A stretch of 57,277 nucleotides of DNA. Source: Myroides phaeus. Lineage in GTDB: Bacteria; Bacteroidota; Bacteroidia; Flavobacteriales; Flavobacteriaceae. The notes beneath the pieces were generated by a model that saw only the letters and a list, made by a program, of their open reading frames with translations, had not been told where the DNA came from and made no database searches. A program made the position numbers and the translations under genes. Each line of letters opens with the position of its first letter. Within the stretch, counting starts at the first letter, position 1. The stretch is taken from NCBI RefSeq assembly GCF_900099675.1, contig NZ_FNDQ01000018.1, forward strand, positions 1 through 57,277. The letters run 5' to 3'. Shown here piece by piece: positions 10,147-21,908 of this stretch.

Positions 10147-13134
10147 TTAAGCTTCAGCAGCTAATTCTTCTTGAGCTTCTTTATGACGTCTTTCGATTTC
10201 CTCTTTATCTTTTCTCGGCATAGTATCAACTAATACTGGAGTAGCTAAGAATAATGAAGAGTAAGTACCTACGATAATACCGATTAACATAGCAAAGATA
10301 AATCCTCTGATTGAATCACCACCAAAGATGAACATAATCAATAATACAAGGATTAAAGTCAATGATGTATTAATTGTTCTTGATAACGTAGTGTTTACAG
10401 AATCGTTAACGATTTTATTGAAATCACCTTTAGTTTTACCACCGATGTACTCACGAACACGGTCAAATACAATTACCGTATCATTCATTGAATATCCGAT
10501 AACAGTTAAGATCGCAGCAATAAAATGCTGATCAATCTCCATATGCCATGGCATAAATTTATAAGTTAAAGAGTAAACTCCTAATACAAATACAACATCA
10601 TGGGCAACTGAAACAATAGCTCCTAAAGAATATTGCCATTTACGGAAAGAGATAATTAAGTAAACGAAGATAGCAGCCATAGAACCTAATACAGCCCAAT
10701 AAGCATTCTGCTTAACATCTTTTGCCATACTTGGACCTACTTTAGACGCTTGGATAACTCCTAACGTTTTACCTTCTGTAGCGTTTACAAACTCTTCATA
10801 AGTAATATCATTAGAGTAGTAAGATTTCAATCCTGCATATAACTTTTCGTTTACCTCTTGGTCAACTGCAGCACCTTCTTCTTCTACTTTATATTTAGTA
10901 GTAATTTTTAATTGCTCTTTATTACCAAATACTTTTGCTTCAACGTTTACACCAAATTCGTCACCTAACTTAGAACTAACTTCATTAGCAACAACAGGTT
11001 TATCAAATTTAACTTGGAAAGTTCTACCACCGACAAAGTCAGTACCTTGGTCAAATCCATTTGTAAAGAAAGAAACGAAAGAAACAATTACGATGATTGC
11101 AGACAATCCGTAAGTAGCTTTCTTCATTTTCAAGAAATCAAAATGGAAATTTGTAAACCAGTTTTTAGTTATAGCTGTTGAGAATGCTAAACTTCGACCA
11201 GCTTTCACATCTCTATCCATAAAGATACGAGCGATAAAAATAGAAGTAAATAAAGAAGTAGCAATACCGATTAATAAAGTAGTTGCAAATCCTTTGATAG
11301 GTCCTGAACCAAAAGCAAATAAAATAACCCCAGTTAAAATGTGAGTAACGTTAGCATCTACGATAGGACGCATTGCACCTTGCCAGCTATAAGCTTCTTT
11401 AATCGTATCAGCTAAGTTCATACCCTTACGTAAACACTCTTTAGCTCTTTCCGAGATAATAATGTTCGCATCCACTGCAGTCCCCATTGTTAATACGATA
11501 CCAGCAATACCAGGTAAAGTTAATACAGCACCTAAACTTGCTAAGATTCCGAATAAGAATAACAAGTTAGCTAATAAAGCAACGTTTGCATACCATCCAG
11601 CTCTACCGTAGTAGAATGCCATCCAAGCACCAACGATAATTAAACCTGCAACAGCAGATAACATACCAGCGTCAATAGCTTGTTGACCTAATGATGGTCC
11701 TACGATTTCTGACTGAACAATATCTGCACCAGCTGGTAATTTACCTGCACGTAAGATATTCGCTAAGTCTTTTGCATCAGAAACTGTAAAGTCTCCCGAA
11801 ATAGAAGATCTACCTCCTGTAATTGGTCCGTTAGTAACTCCGGGAGCAGAATAAACGATATTATCTAATACAATAGCAATATTTGAATGCTCTGTATAAG
11901 CTTTAGTAGTTAACTCTTCCCAGATTTTAGCTCCTTTAGGACTCATAGTCATTCCAACAACTGGACGGCTAAATTGGTCAAACTCATCTTGAGCACCAGT
12001 AATAACACTACCACTTAATGGTGGAACACCATCTCTGTTTGTTTTTAATGCGTATAACTCTACTACGTCTGGAGCTTTTCTACTTGGTTTACCCCATACG
12101 AAACGAGCATATTTTTGATCACCTGGTAATAAATTACGAACGTCAGCTCTGTGTAAATAAGAATTTACTTTTACTGTATCTTTCGTATTGAAATATCCTA
12201 AAATTGGACTTCCTTCATGACCACCGGCTACAAATAAATCTAATAATGGATTAAATTCTTTGTTAGCAGCGTTACCCATTGAATCTTTAGCAACACCACC
12301 TAATAAAGCTTCAACATCAGAATCAGCTTTTGCCACTTCTTTAGCATCCGTTTTATCTTCAACTTTCTTCTCAGTAGATTTTAAATGTTCGTTTGCAGTA
12401 ACAATAAAGTTTCCTATTTCTTCCACTTTGTATGTTTCCCAGAACTCTAACTGAGCAGTACTTTGTAATAAATTTTTAATACGGTCAACATCTTTAGCAC
12501 CTGGCAATTCTACTAAAATACGACCAGTATCTCCTAACATTTGAATATTAGGTTGTGTTACACCAAATTTGTCGATACGCTCTCTGAAAACGCGGTAAGC
12601 ACTTTCAATTGATTCTTTCACTTTCTTATCTAAAATAGTCTTCACTTGACTATCTGACATACCAACAGTGATTTCACTTAAGTTTCTATTTGCGAAAATA
12701 TCAGCAGAAGCTAATTTTACAGATCCTTGAGAAGCTTTGTCAAATGCAGTATAAAACGCATCTAAATAGCTTTGATTCCCTTGTCTCATTGCCTCAGCAT
12801 CAGCCAATGCTTTATTGAAAACAGCATTTTTTGAATTGTTCGCTAAACCTTTAAGGATATCTTTAATTGAAATTTGTAAGGTAACATTGATCCCTCCTTC
12901 TAAGTCTAAACCTTTATTGATTTGCTTAGCTCTCACGTCATTAAATGTTTGCCCTAAAAAAACCGTTTGGTTACCAATAGAATCCAAGTACTGTAATTCT
13001 TTTGTAGAATCACCCCCTGCAAAAGCTTTCGCTTTCTTCTCATAGTGGTTGGTAACAAAGGTGAATGAAAGTTGGTAAATACTTACCAATGCAAAGATAA
13101 TTGCAAAAAATTTAACGAGTCCTTTGTTTTGCAT
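10147..13134 (-). CDS. secDF: Fused protein translocase subunit SecDF
   Basis: A 995-aa fusion of SecD and SecF, which use the proton gradient to pull proteins through the Sec channel from the periplasmic side. The order is: N-terminal membrane segment; large periplasmic region with LDLEGGINVTLQ and RIDKFGVTQPNI; SecD membrane block with MGTAVDANIIISERAKE; then a second N-terminal helix, a SecF periplasmic part with DQGTDFVGGRTFQVKF, and SecF membrane block with IGYSMNDTVIVFDRVRE. Both conserved Asp-bearing helices are present. The C-tail (KEEIERRHKEAQEEL) is charged and cytoplasmic. Fusion is usual in Flavobacteriia. It is preceded by a good promoter and forms a single-gene unit. Confidence 0.97.
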   Translation of the reverse strand: MQNKGLVKFFAIIFALVSIYQLSFTFVTNHYEKKAKAFAGGDSTKELQYLDSIGNQTVFLGQTFNDVRAKQINKGLDLEGGINVTLQISIKDILKGLANNSKNAVFNKALADAEAMRQGNQSYLDAFYTAFDKASQGSVKLASADIFANRNLSEITVGMSDSQVKTILDKKVKESIESAYRVFRERIDKFGVTQPNIQMLGDTGRILVELPGAKDVDRIKNLLQSTAQLEFWETYKVEEIGNFIVTANEHLKSTEKKVEDKTDAKEVAKADSDVEALLGGVAKDSMGNAANKEFNPLLDLFVAGGHEGSPILGYFNTKDTVKVNSYLHRADVRNLLPGDQKYARFVWGKPSRKAPDVVELYALKTNRDGVPPLSGSVITGAQDEFDQFSRPVVGMTMSPKGAKIWEELTTKAYTEHSNIAIVLDNIVYSAPGVTNGPITGGRSSISGDFTVSDAKDLANILRAGKLPAGADIVQSEIVGPSLGQQAIDAGMLSAVAGLIIVGAWMAFYYGRAGWYANVALLANLLFLFGILASLGAVLTLPGIAGIVLTMGTAVDANIIISERAKECLRKGMNLADTIKEAYSWQGAMRPIVDANVTHILTGVILFAFGSGPIKGFATTLLIGIATSLFTSIFIARIFMDRDVKAGRSLAFSTAITKNWFTNFHFDFLKMKKATYGLSAIIVIVSFVSFFTNGFDQGTDFVGGRTFQVKFDKPVVANEVSSKLGDEFGVNVEAKVFGNKEQLKITTKYKVEEEGAAVDQEVNEKLYAGLKSYYSNDITYEEFVNATEGKTLGVIQASKVGPSMAKDVKQNAYWAVLGSMAAIFVYLIISFRKWQYSLGAIVSVAHDVVFVLGVYSLTYKFMPWHMEIDQHFIAAILTVIGYSMNDTVIVFDRVREYIGGKTKGDFNKIVNDSVNTTLSRTINTSLTLILVLLIMFIFGGDSIRGFIFAMLIGIIVGTYSSLFLATPVLVDTMPRKDKEEIERRHKEAQEELAAEA

Positions 13135-13173
13135 TATTACTAAAAATTAATTATTTATTTTTTTTAAAACGAG

Positions 13174-13204
13174 CAAATATATGATATACACGATGATTAA
13201 CCAA
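13174..13204 (-). promoter_or_regulatory. Promoter of secDF
   Basis: On the minus strand a TTG (13202-13204) and TATATTTG (13174-13181) are separated by 20 bp, matching the Bacteroidota -33/-7 pattern. The box is 40 bp upstream of the start codon. Confidence 0.7.
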
Positions 13205-13271
13205 TTCTTTTCTTAAGAATGTACTTAAAAAAGAAGCATCGTCTTGCAATCAAATTTTAACATTTAGAGTC

Positions 13272-14207
13272 TTAACCTAAAAATTTTGTTAACTCACTAT
13301 TTGTTTCAACAATTGCATTTACACTTGATGCAAATTTTTCTGCCTCTTGTTGATTTAACTTTACGTCTACGATTTCCTCAACACCATTTCTACCGATAAT
13401 ACAAGGTACACCAATAAATAATCCGTTATGTCCATACTCACCTTCTAATAAAACTGAACAAGGAATAAGTCGTTTTTGATCATTTAAAATACTATCTACA
13501 ACACTTGCAACAGCAGCTCCTGGTCCGTACCAAGCAGAAGTACCTAACAATTTAGTAAGTGTCGCTCCACCTACCATTGTTTGTTTTACCACTTCCTCTT
13601 GCTCTTCAACACTTAAAATATCATTCACCGGAATTCCTTTGTAAGTAGCTAAACGCATTAATGGCAACATTGTAGTGTCTCCATGTCCACCAATTACCAT
13701 ACCTTGAATATCATTAATTGGCTTACCTAATTTTTGAGACAAGAAATATCTAAAACGAGAAGAATCTAATGCCCCACCCATTCCTATTACTCTATTTCGA
13801 TCTAATCCTGTAATTTTTAATGCAGCATAAGCCATTGTATCTAATGGATTAGTAACAACAATAAAAATTGCTTTTGGAGAAACAGCTAATGCTTGTTCTA
13901 TTACAGATTTAACAACACCTGCATTCGTTCCGATTAACTCTTCTCTTGTCATTCCAGGTTTACGAGGAATACCAGAAGTAATAACAACCACATCACTATT
14001 TGCTGTGATAGAATAATCGTTAGTACTACCTTTTACTACTGTATTAAATCCTGTAGTAGATGCACACTGCATAATATCCATTGCTTTTCCTTCTGCATAT
14101 CCCTCTGCAATATCAACTAACGCAATTTCACTTGCAATCCCTCTATAGGCGATAACATCAGCACATGTAGCTCCCACATTACCTGCCCCAATAATTGTAA
14201 CTTTCAT
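13272..14207 (-). CDS. mdh: Malate dehydrogenase (LDH-like type)
   Basis: Interconverts malate and oxaloacetate with NAD in the TCA cycle. The 311-aa protein begins with the Rossmann motif IIGAGNVGATCA (residues 5-16). The substrate-loop residues Arg82 and Arg88 are in GIPRKPGMTREE. An Arg at position 82, rather than Gln, marks malate rather than lactate specificity. Asp148 and Arg151 are in GGALDSSRFR, and the catalytic His175 is in IGGHGDTTM. Length and motifs fit the LDH-like, probably tetrameric, MDH group. It is downstream of gyrB but separated by a strong terminator, so it is probably a separate unit. No good -7 box could be pointed to. Confidence 0.96.
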   Translation of the reverse strand: MKVTIIGAGNVGATCADVIAYRGIASEIALVDIAEGYAEGKAMDIMQCASTTGFNTVVKGSTNDYSITANSDVVVITSGIPRKPGMTREELIGTNAGVVKSVIEQALAVSPKAIFIVVTNPLDTMAYAALKITGLDRNRVIGMGGALDSSRFRYFLSQKLGKPINDIQGMVIGGHGDTTMLPLMRLATYKGIPVNDILSVEEQEEVVKQTMVGGATLTKLLGTSAWYGPGAAVASVVDSILNDQKRLIPCSVLLEGEYGHNGLFIGVPCIIGRNGVEEIVDVKLNQQEAEKFASSVNAIVETNSELTKFLG

Positions 14208-14226
14208 AAACTATTTATTTTATTGC

Positions 14227-14265
14227 AAGAAAAGGTCAGGCATATTTAATGCTTGACCTTTTCTT
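14227..14265 (-). terminator. Terminator after gyrB
   Basis: A 16-bp stem with one G-T pair (AAGAAAAGGTCAGGCA / TGCTTGACCTTTTCTT) and a 6-nt loop lies between gyrB and mdh. The T tract is on the minus strand. Confidence 0.85.
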
Positions 14266-14285
14266 TATTATTTTTCAATTAATTA

Positions 14286-16235
<1,950 letters not shown>

Positions 16236-16254
16236 CTAAAATAAGTAACGTACA

Positions 16255-16285
16255 AATATACAATACTTATAACACTTTATCAACA
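16255..16285 (-). promoter_or_regulatory. Promoter of gyrB
   Basis: Minus-strand TTG (16283-16285), 20-bp spacer, TATATTTG (16255-16262). The start codon lies 28 bp further on. Confidence 0.7.
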
Positions 16286-16324
16286 AATGCCCATCCTTAT
16301 ATACCCTAAAACAGCAAAAAAATC

Positions 16325-16357
16325 AAAAAAAAACGCAGATATTTTCATATCTGCGTT
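16325..16357 (-). terminator. Terminator after the Gre-like gene
   Basis: A 10-bp stem (AACGCAGATA / TATCTGCGTT) with a 6-nt loop. The A-run at 16325-16333 gives the T tract on the minus strand. Confidence 0.8.
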
Positions 16358-16381
16358 CTATGGCTATTGAATATTTTTTTA

Positions 16382-16834
16382 CTATTCTAAATGGTGAATT
16401 GTAAACTCACAATTATTAAAAGTGAATCTATCGTGTAATTTTCTACCTAATAATTCTTTTGCAATTGGAGCATCCATCGATACGGCTAATACCGACTTAT
16501 CATCTATTACTATTTTAGGTAAAGCAGCTGATATAAACAGATTAACTGTATTTACTTGTACATAGCTACCAAATTCCACAACATTACTTACTTTATCATC
16601 ATTAATTTTAGATACCACATCGCGCATAGCAATGCTTTCTGATATCTTTTTACTAATGTTTTCTTGTTCAAGATGCATCATTGACAAACCTGTTTCGTGT
16701 TTGTCCCCAGCAGAACTTTTGGCGTCGTTCTGTGCATCAATTGCTAAATCTTCGACGATCCCCTGCAAAGCACTCACTTTGTCATTCAACCGCTCTAAAC
16801 AAATTGCCTTCAGCTTCTTTTTTAGTGTCATCAT
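16382..16834 (-). CDS. Small GreA/GreB-like C-terminal domain protein
   Basis: A 150-aa protein. The N-terminal half is helical and charged and contains SSAGDKHETGLSMMHLEQEN, similar to the coiled-coil part of Gre-type factors. The C-terminal half (FGSYVQVN, LFISAALPKIV, SVLAVSMDAPIAKELLGRKLHDRF) resembles the FKBP-like Gre C-domain with its S-P/A-I-A-LLGK-type turn. Homologues of this size are common in Flavobacteriia, and to my knowledge they often carry a misleading 3-oxoacyl-ACP synthase label. Nothing here suggests an acyl-chain enzyme. A role at RNA polymerase is inference only. It stands alone between gyrB and the outer-membrane gene. A TACTTTTG box at 16890-16897 (minus) could be its promoter. 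Confidence 0.7.
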   Translation of the reverse strand: MMTLKKKLKAICLERLNDKVSALQGIVEDLAIDAQNDAKSSAGDKHETGLSMMHLEQENISKKISESIAMRDVVSKINDDKVSNVVEFGSYVQVNTVNLFISAALPKIVIDDKSVLAVSMDAPIAKELLGRKLHDRFTFNNCEFTIHHLE

Positions 16835-16992
16835 TTTGTTTTTTAATTCCTTTTTTTATTAAAGGGGCATGAATTGTTGTTTGTTGTGACAAAAGTAAGT
16901 TTTTAATCTCACCAAAGAAACTGAATTGTGCATATTTTAGCAATAATTAATCATAAATAACTATTTTTTTACTTTTTTCAAGTTTTTTATTC

Positions 16993-18756
16993 TCAAAAAT
17001 CGAATTTATACATTGCTCCCCCCATAATTTGAACTCCTTGCACTCGGAAATTATCAAAATTACTGTACTTATCATTCAGTAAATTGCTTCCTTTGACAAA
17101 TAATGTCCAATTTTTTGTAGGTCTATAACCAACTTTAATATTTAAATCTACATAGTCGTTCAACTCTACAACTTGTGGTGAAGCTACTGTATTATAATCC
17201 CCGATTAGCCCTGTCGGATTAACTGAAAATGCATCTTTTCTTTTCCCAACATAAAACACATCTAAACCAGCAAACCATTGGTCTGTAAAATCAAACTTAA
17301 AATCAGCTCCAGCTTTTACTTTCGCTAAGTTCCAAGCTTCTATTGCATCAGTATCATAGTTATTCCACTCTCCGTGAATTCCCATAGACACATTCTCTTC
17401 AAAGTCAAAACGCAATTCACCAAATAAATTAAACGTTTTTAAGGTATTGTATTCTACACCAAAAGAGTTTCCAAACATATAAGGAACTTTAGCTTGGTTT
17501 AAAGAAAATTCATTATGCACAAAAAACGCTTTATCAGTTTCTCTTTTATAAGAACCTTTTACGTTATATGAAATTGTATTGTCTAATTTTCCTTTTAACC
17601 CAATGTAGATATCATACTTCTCATCAGTAGGAGTAATCAATAAGTCTGGAGACACAAACGGATTTGCCTCTGTAAATTGTCTGAAAGAATTTTGTTTTAA
17701 TCCCCCTTCAATACCTGCATATGTTACTAATAACCCAGGTACTAAATTATAAGACGCCTTAATCTGTGGATACACATAAACATTGTTTTGTGTCTTCCCT
17801 GCAACTTTACCATCATTGTAAAACACACCTAATCCTAATTGAACAGAATAGTTGTCATCTTGGAAAGTTAAACTTGGTTGTGCTCCGATATTTAAGTGTT
17901 TGTACTCAATTTTATCCGCTGTAAATGCATCTTTGTACTCTGTTCCAACATAGTCAACAACAAGCCCTAAGTTAGCCTCACCAATTCCCAATTGCGTTTT
18001 TACGTGTGGCTTAACTGTTACACGATTTTCAACTGAACTAAAGTCATCCCAGAAATGGTCATAATGTAAATCAAGATTAGTAAACGGACTATTTCTAAAC
18101 TCTAATCCAGCATTTACAAATACATTTTTGTAATGCTGACTTTCATCTACTCCGTTCAACATTTCTTTGTTAAACAAAACATCTTTCGTAGGCAAACCAT
18201 ACCAATTACTCAATTGGTAACTTCCTCCTACTTCAGCATTCCAACCAAAATTATCTAATTGACCTCCATATACTAAACCTGCTTTCGTTTTAGAAAAAGC
18301 ATCGTCTAATAATAAATCCTTAATCCCCCCTTGAGAAGAAAAATGCGAAGCATACCCAGCTAAAAAGCTGTTTTTATTCAATTTATGACTCAAGAAAGCT
18401 TCTCCGTTTAAGTTTGTGTAGTTACCCGCACCAAACATTACGTAGTTATTGAAGTTTTTCAATCGCTCAGACTTCTCCACTTCAGCTGCTTTACCTTTCT
18501 CAGGCACAAACGTTGAAGCTACAGGAAACGAACTGATCGTATATACCACATCCTTTTTCTTAGTTGTAGCATCCTCATCTGTATTAGGCAATGCTCTAAC
18601 TTTAAAAGCATCCGAAATAGTAGCATCATACGCGCGAACCACGTTTACTACTTCCGTACCTAATTTATTAGTATCATTTGTTTTTTCTTGCGCAAATGCT
18701 GTACCTCCCAAAAGTGTAACAGCAGAAAAAATCGTATATATCTTATTATTATTCAT
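16993..18756 (-). CDS. Outer-membrane beta-barrel protein (TonB-receptor-like, no plug seen)
   Basis: A 587-aa protein with a signal peptide (IYTIFSAVTLLGGTAFAQ). After a ~70-aa linker it becomes a run of alternating aromatic/polar strands typical of outer-membrane barrels, ending in the classic KVGYRPTKNWTLFVKGSNLLNDKY...GGAMYKFDF with a terminal Phe. The size and the lack of a recognisable plug domain or TonB box separate it from full TonB-dependent receptors. It starts 24 bp after the stop of the 1007-aa TPR gene on the same strand, so the two are very likely co-transcribed and may form one envelope complex. The substrate is unknown. Confidence 0.8.
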   Translation of the reverse strand: MNNNKIYTIFSAVTLLGGTAFAQEKTNDTNKLGTEVVNVVRAYDATISDAFKVRALPNTDEDATTKKKDVVYTISSFPVASTFVPEKGKAAEVEKSERLKNFNNYVMFGAGNYTNLNGEAFLSHKLNKNSFLAGYASHFSSQGGIKDLLLDDAFSKTKAGLVYGGQLDNFGWNAEVGGSYQLSNWYGLPTKDVLFNKEMLNGVDESQHYKNVFVNAGLEFRNSPFTNLDLHYDHFWDDFSSVENRVTVKPHVKTQLGIGEANLGLVVDYVGTEYKDAFTADKIEYKHLNIGAQPSLTFQDDNYSVQLGLGVFYNDGKVAGKTQNNVYVYPQIKASYNLVPGLLVTYAGIEGGLKQNSFRQFTEANPFVSPDLLITPTDEKYDIYIGLKGKLDNTISYNVKGSYKRETDKAFFVHNEFSLNQAKVPYMFGNSFGVEYNTLKTFNLFGELRFDFEENVSMGIHGEWNNYDTDAIEAWNLAKVKAGADFKFDFTDQWFAGLDVFYVGKRKDAFSVNPTGLIGDYNTVASPQVVELNDYVDLNIKVGYRPTKNWTLFVKGSNLLNDKYSNFDNFRVQGVQIMGGAMYKFDF

Positions 18757-18780
18757 TGTTATCTTGTTCTTAGTTATGCA

Positions 18781-21700
18781 TTATTGAGCAATCGATGAGT
18801 TTCTCTTTGCCTCTTCCCCTTTAATCTTAGCAAGCTCTTGTTTTGCTTCATTTACAACATCTGTAAACTCACCAAAATTATTTGTTACACTTTCTAAAAT
18901 GTAAGTTGCTTGGTAACTATCTTTCAACTGATAAAAGTTCTTAGCCATTAACACCAATCCTTTTGCCCCGTAGTACTTATACCCAGAGTAATCTTTTGCC
19001 AACTTCTGCACACTCTCGTTAGACGCGTCAAACTTACCTTCTTTATTTTTGTAATAAGCATCAAAGTACAATGCCTCAGCAGCTAACTCTCCTTTTGCTA
19101 ATTTCAACACTTCTTGGTACGCTTTTTTCGCTTTTGCATCATCTTTCGTAGCAAACGCAGTTCTGGCAATAATCACCTGTGCATCACTCTTCACTTTATT
19201 ATCAGTTTTAGGCATTTTCAATACAGCCTCTGCATAACGCAACGCATCGTTGTACTGGTTTTGCTCATACGATAATTTCATTAAGTTAGACTTTGCAAAC
19301 ACAACATTCTGTTCTTGTACAGCCTCACTATCTAAACGTTTTAAAGTAGTTGTTGCCTTACTTACGTTTTTATTTTTTAAGTATATCTCAGCTAATCTTG
19401 CAAGTGAAATCTCAGAGTATTCACTCTTCTCGCTATTCACTACAGCCTCATAATTAGTCGTTGCTTTATCCACATTATTCTCTGCAAAGTACATTTGCCC
19501 CAAGTAGAAATGCGCTTGCAATGCTTTTTGTCCAGAAGGGAAGCTTTTTAAATATTTCTCATATCCAGCAATCGCTTGCTGTGTGTTATTCTGAACATAT
19601 TGCTTCTCAGCAGACTCATACGTATCTTTATCTAACTCTGCATCCGTTACCTTCACAAAAGAAAGTCCTTTCACCCAAGCAGCATATTCGTCTACCTTAC
19701 CATTATCCACATAGATTAAACGCGCATTTTGCACAGCCTCTAATGCCTCTGGAGAATTAGGCGATTCTTTCACCACTTGTTTAAACTTAGCTAATGCCGC
19801 ATCAGACTTATTGGCATTGTAGTTAATTAACCCTTGACGTAAAATAGCTCTCGCTTTAAAACTTGAAGTAGGATAATCTTTTAACAACTTATCAAAAGCA
19901 GCCACAGCCTTATTAGAGTCATTCATTACATCGTGACTTACTCCAATTTCATACTGTGCATCATCCGCTAAATTAGACGTAGGATAATCCTTCACAAACT
20001 GCGTTAAGTCTTCAATTTTTCTTGCATGACGATCTACAAAACCATAGCTCAATGCTTTTTGGAAACGCGCATACTCTACATCCACTTTATTTGCTTCAAT
20101 AACTTTGTTGTACGCCTCCATTGCAGGCCAGTATTTACCCAATACAAAACTACAATCCCCTAAACGTAAGTTAGCATCAATGCTTCTCGCCTCGTTTTTA
20201 GGATTACCATCCACATATTGTTTAAAGTACGTAGCCGCATTAGCATAATCCTTCATTTTAAAATAAGAATACGCTAAATTGTAATTCAAATTCTCACGCT
20301 CGCTCAATCCTTTAGCAGCTGGATTCTCTCCAAATGCCTTAAACACATTAATAGATTCGGCAAACTTATTCAAGTAAAACAATGTTTCCCCTTTCCAATA
20401 TTGTGCCTTAGCAGTATATTTTAAATTTTGTTTCTCAGCCAACGATTTATCAAATAAGCCTAACGCCTCATTGTATTGTCCATCACTAAACAATTCCAAT
20501 CCACGTAAGAAAGCAACCTGTTGGTAAACTTCACTATTAGCCTTAGAGCGATTTTTCTCTAATAAAGCCAACGCCTCTTTGTAGTTTTTAGACGTAACAT
20601 ACGAATCAATTAACAATGACTCCATTTCCCCTTTGTATGGAGAAGAAGGATATTTAGTAATATATGCATTCAATACCTCAGGAGTACTTACATATGCATT
20701 ACCAATATCATAACTCAACTTCGCATAATTTAAGAAAGCATCCTCTTGAATACCCGCATCAAAGCGCATTTCAGAAGCATTCTTAAACGCGTTAAGCGCT
20801 TGTGTTTTCTTATGTGTATTCAAATAACTTTCTCCCAAGTGGTAGTAAGCATTTTGAGCAATAGCATTATCTCCCCCAATAATCTTGTTGAATTGCTCAA
20901 TCGCATTAGGGTAATCTTTAGACTTGTAATAAGCATATCCTAACTGATAGAAGTCAGTATTGCTCCACTTGCCATTCTTCCCTTTATATTTCAACAAATA
21001 AGGCAATGCTTTGTCATATTGTTTCAAGTTAAAATAACTCTCTCCAACAATTTTAGACAATTCAGATTGTTCCTCAGGTGTAGCCACTTTCATTTGAGCA
21101 TTTCCTTTAGCAATCGCCTCTTGGAAATTACCCGTTTTAAAACTCATATCCGCTTGATAATACCCCATTTTCTCTTTGTAAGTAGATTTAGTTTCTACTT
21201 TATCAAAAAGCTTTTTAGCATCGTCAAACTTGTCAGAGTCATACGCAATATACCCAAGGTAGTATGTAGCTTGTTCACCCCATACACCATTTGGACTAAC
21301 GCGTTTTAAATATTTTTCTGCTTCATTTTTATTCTTAGCATAGAAATAACTATAACCTTTTTCAAAGTTGAAACGGTCTAACACTTTCTCGTTAGCAATA
21401 GCATTTTCTTTTACTTTAGAAGCGTAGTGAAGCGACTTAGCGAAATTACCTTTTGAAAAATAGTAATCCGTAACTTCTACATACGCTTGGTTCTGTTTAG
21501 AACTCGTAGGGTAGTTTTTAACAAACTCATCAATCTTATCCTCCGCACCATCTTGATCTAAGCGAATTGCACAGTTTGCGATATAATAAACACAATCAGC
21601 TTCCACTTCCTTATTATGAGCAGCAGGATTGTTTTTCACTTTAGAAAATAATAATTGAGCAGCTAAATACTGTTCCTCATCATACAGAGTCACAGCATGT

Positions 21701-21804
21701 TTAAAATCAGCTAATTCATCTACATAAATAGCTGATTGCTGTGCACTTGCAGTTATACTCCCAAGCGCGAGAGTTAAATAAGCTAATCTATTATTTTTGC
21801 GCAT
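18781..21804 (-). CDS. Secreted/periplasmic TPR-repeat protein
   Basis: A 1007-aa protein with an N-terminal signal peptide (RLAYLTLALGSITASAQ). The rest is an almost continuous array of tetratricopeptide repeats: for example TYYLGYIAYDSDKFDDAKKL, YQLGYAYYKSKDYPNAIEQF and AYYHLGESYLNTHKKTQALN, with further copies up to the C-terminus. No enzymatic motif is seen. It should act in the periplasm as a protein-binding scaffold. The following gene for an outer-membrane barrel is only 24 bp away, so a joint role at the envelope is likely. Similar pairs occur widely in Flavobacteriia, without a settled function as far as I know. Confidence 0.85.
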   Translation of the reverse strand: MRKNNRLAYLTLALGSITASAQQSAIYVDELADFKHAVTLYDEEQYLAAQLLFSKVKNNPAAHNKEVEADCVYYIANCAIRLDQDGAEDKIDEFVKNYPTSSKQNQAYVEVTDYYFSKGNFAKSLHYASKVKENAIANEKVLDRFNFEKGYSYFYAKNKNEAEKYLKRVSPNGVWGEQATYYLGYIAYDSDKFDDAKKLFDKVETKSTYKEKMGYYQADMSFKTGNFQEAIAKGNAQMKVATPEEQSELSKIVGESYFNLKQYDKALPYLLKYKGKNGKWSNTDFYQLGYAYYKSKDYPNAIEQFNKIIGGDNAIAQNAYYHLGESYLNTHKKTQALNAFKNASEMRFDAGIQEDAFLNYAKLSYDIGNAYVSTPEVLNAYITKYPSSPYKGEMESLLIDSYVTSKNYKEALALLEKNRSKANSEVYQQVAFLRGLELFSDGQYNEALGLFDKSLAEKQNLKYTAKAQYWKGETLFYLNKFAESINVFKAFGENPAAKGLSERENLNYNLAYSYFKMKDYANAATYFKQYVDGNPKNEARSIDANLRLGDCSFVLGKYWPAMEAYNKVIEANKVDVEYARFQKALSYGFVDRHARKIEDLTQFVKDYPTSNLADDAQYEIGVSHDVMNDSNKAVAAFDKLLKDYPTSSFKARAILRQGLINYNANKSDAALAKFKQVVKESPNSPEALEAVQNARLIYVDNGKVDEYAAWVKGLSFVKVTDAELDKDTYESAEKQYVQNNTQQAIAGYEKYLKSFPSGQKALQAHFYLGQMYFAENNVDKATTNYEAVVNSEKSEYSEISLARLAEIYLKNKNVSKATTTLKRLDSEAVQEQNVVFAKSNLMKLSYEQNQYNDALRYAEAVLKMPKTDNKVKSDAQVIIARTAFATKDDAKAKKAYQEVLKLAKGELAAEALYFDAYYKNKEGKFDASNESVQKLAKDYSGYKYYGAKGLVLMAKNFYQLKDSYQATYILESVTNNFGEFTDVVNEAKQELAKIKGEEAKRNSSIAQ

Positions 21805-21820
21805 TTTTTTTCAGATTTAT

Positions 21821-21874
21821 ATATTGCCAAATATATCATTTTATACTGTTTAAAACTTATATTTTGGCAATATA
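21821..21874 (-). promoter_or_regulatory. Inverted repeat over the putative promoter of the TPR-barrel operon
   Basis: The arms ATATTGCCAAATATA (21821-21835) and TATATTTTGGCAATAT (21859-21874) are near-perfect inverted copies around a ~23-bp AT-rich spacer. The proximal arm contains TATATTTG (minus strand, 21828-21835), a -7 box 24 bp before the start codon. There is no T tract, so this looks more like an operator or promoter than a terminator of lrgB. Confidence 0.45.
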
Positions 21875-21908
21875 TTGTCTAAAATGCCATTAAAAATTAT
21901 CTACTGAG

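Noticed and set aside
19461..19760. 99-codon plus-strand frame inside the TPR gene
   Set aside because: Shadow of the well-supported minus-strand TPR protein, with no domain or promoter.
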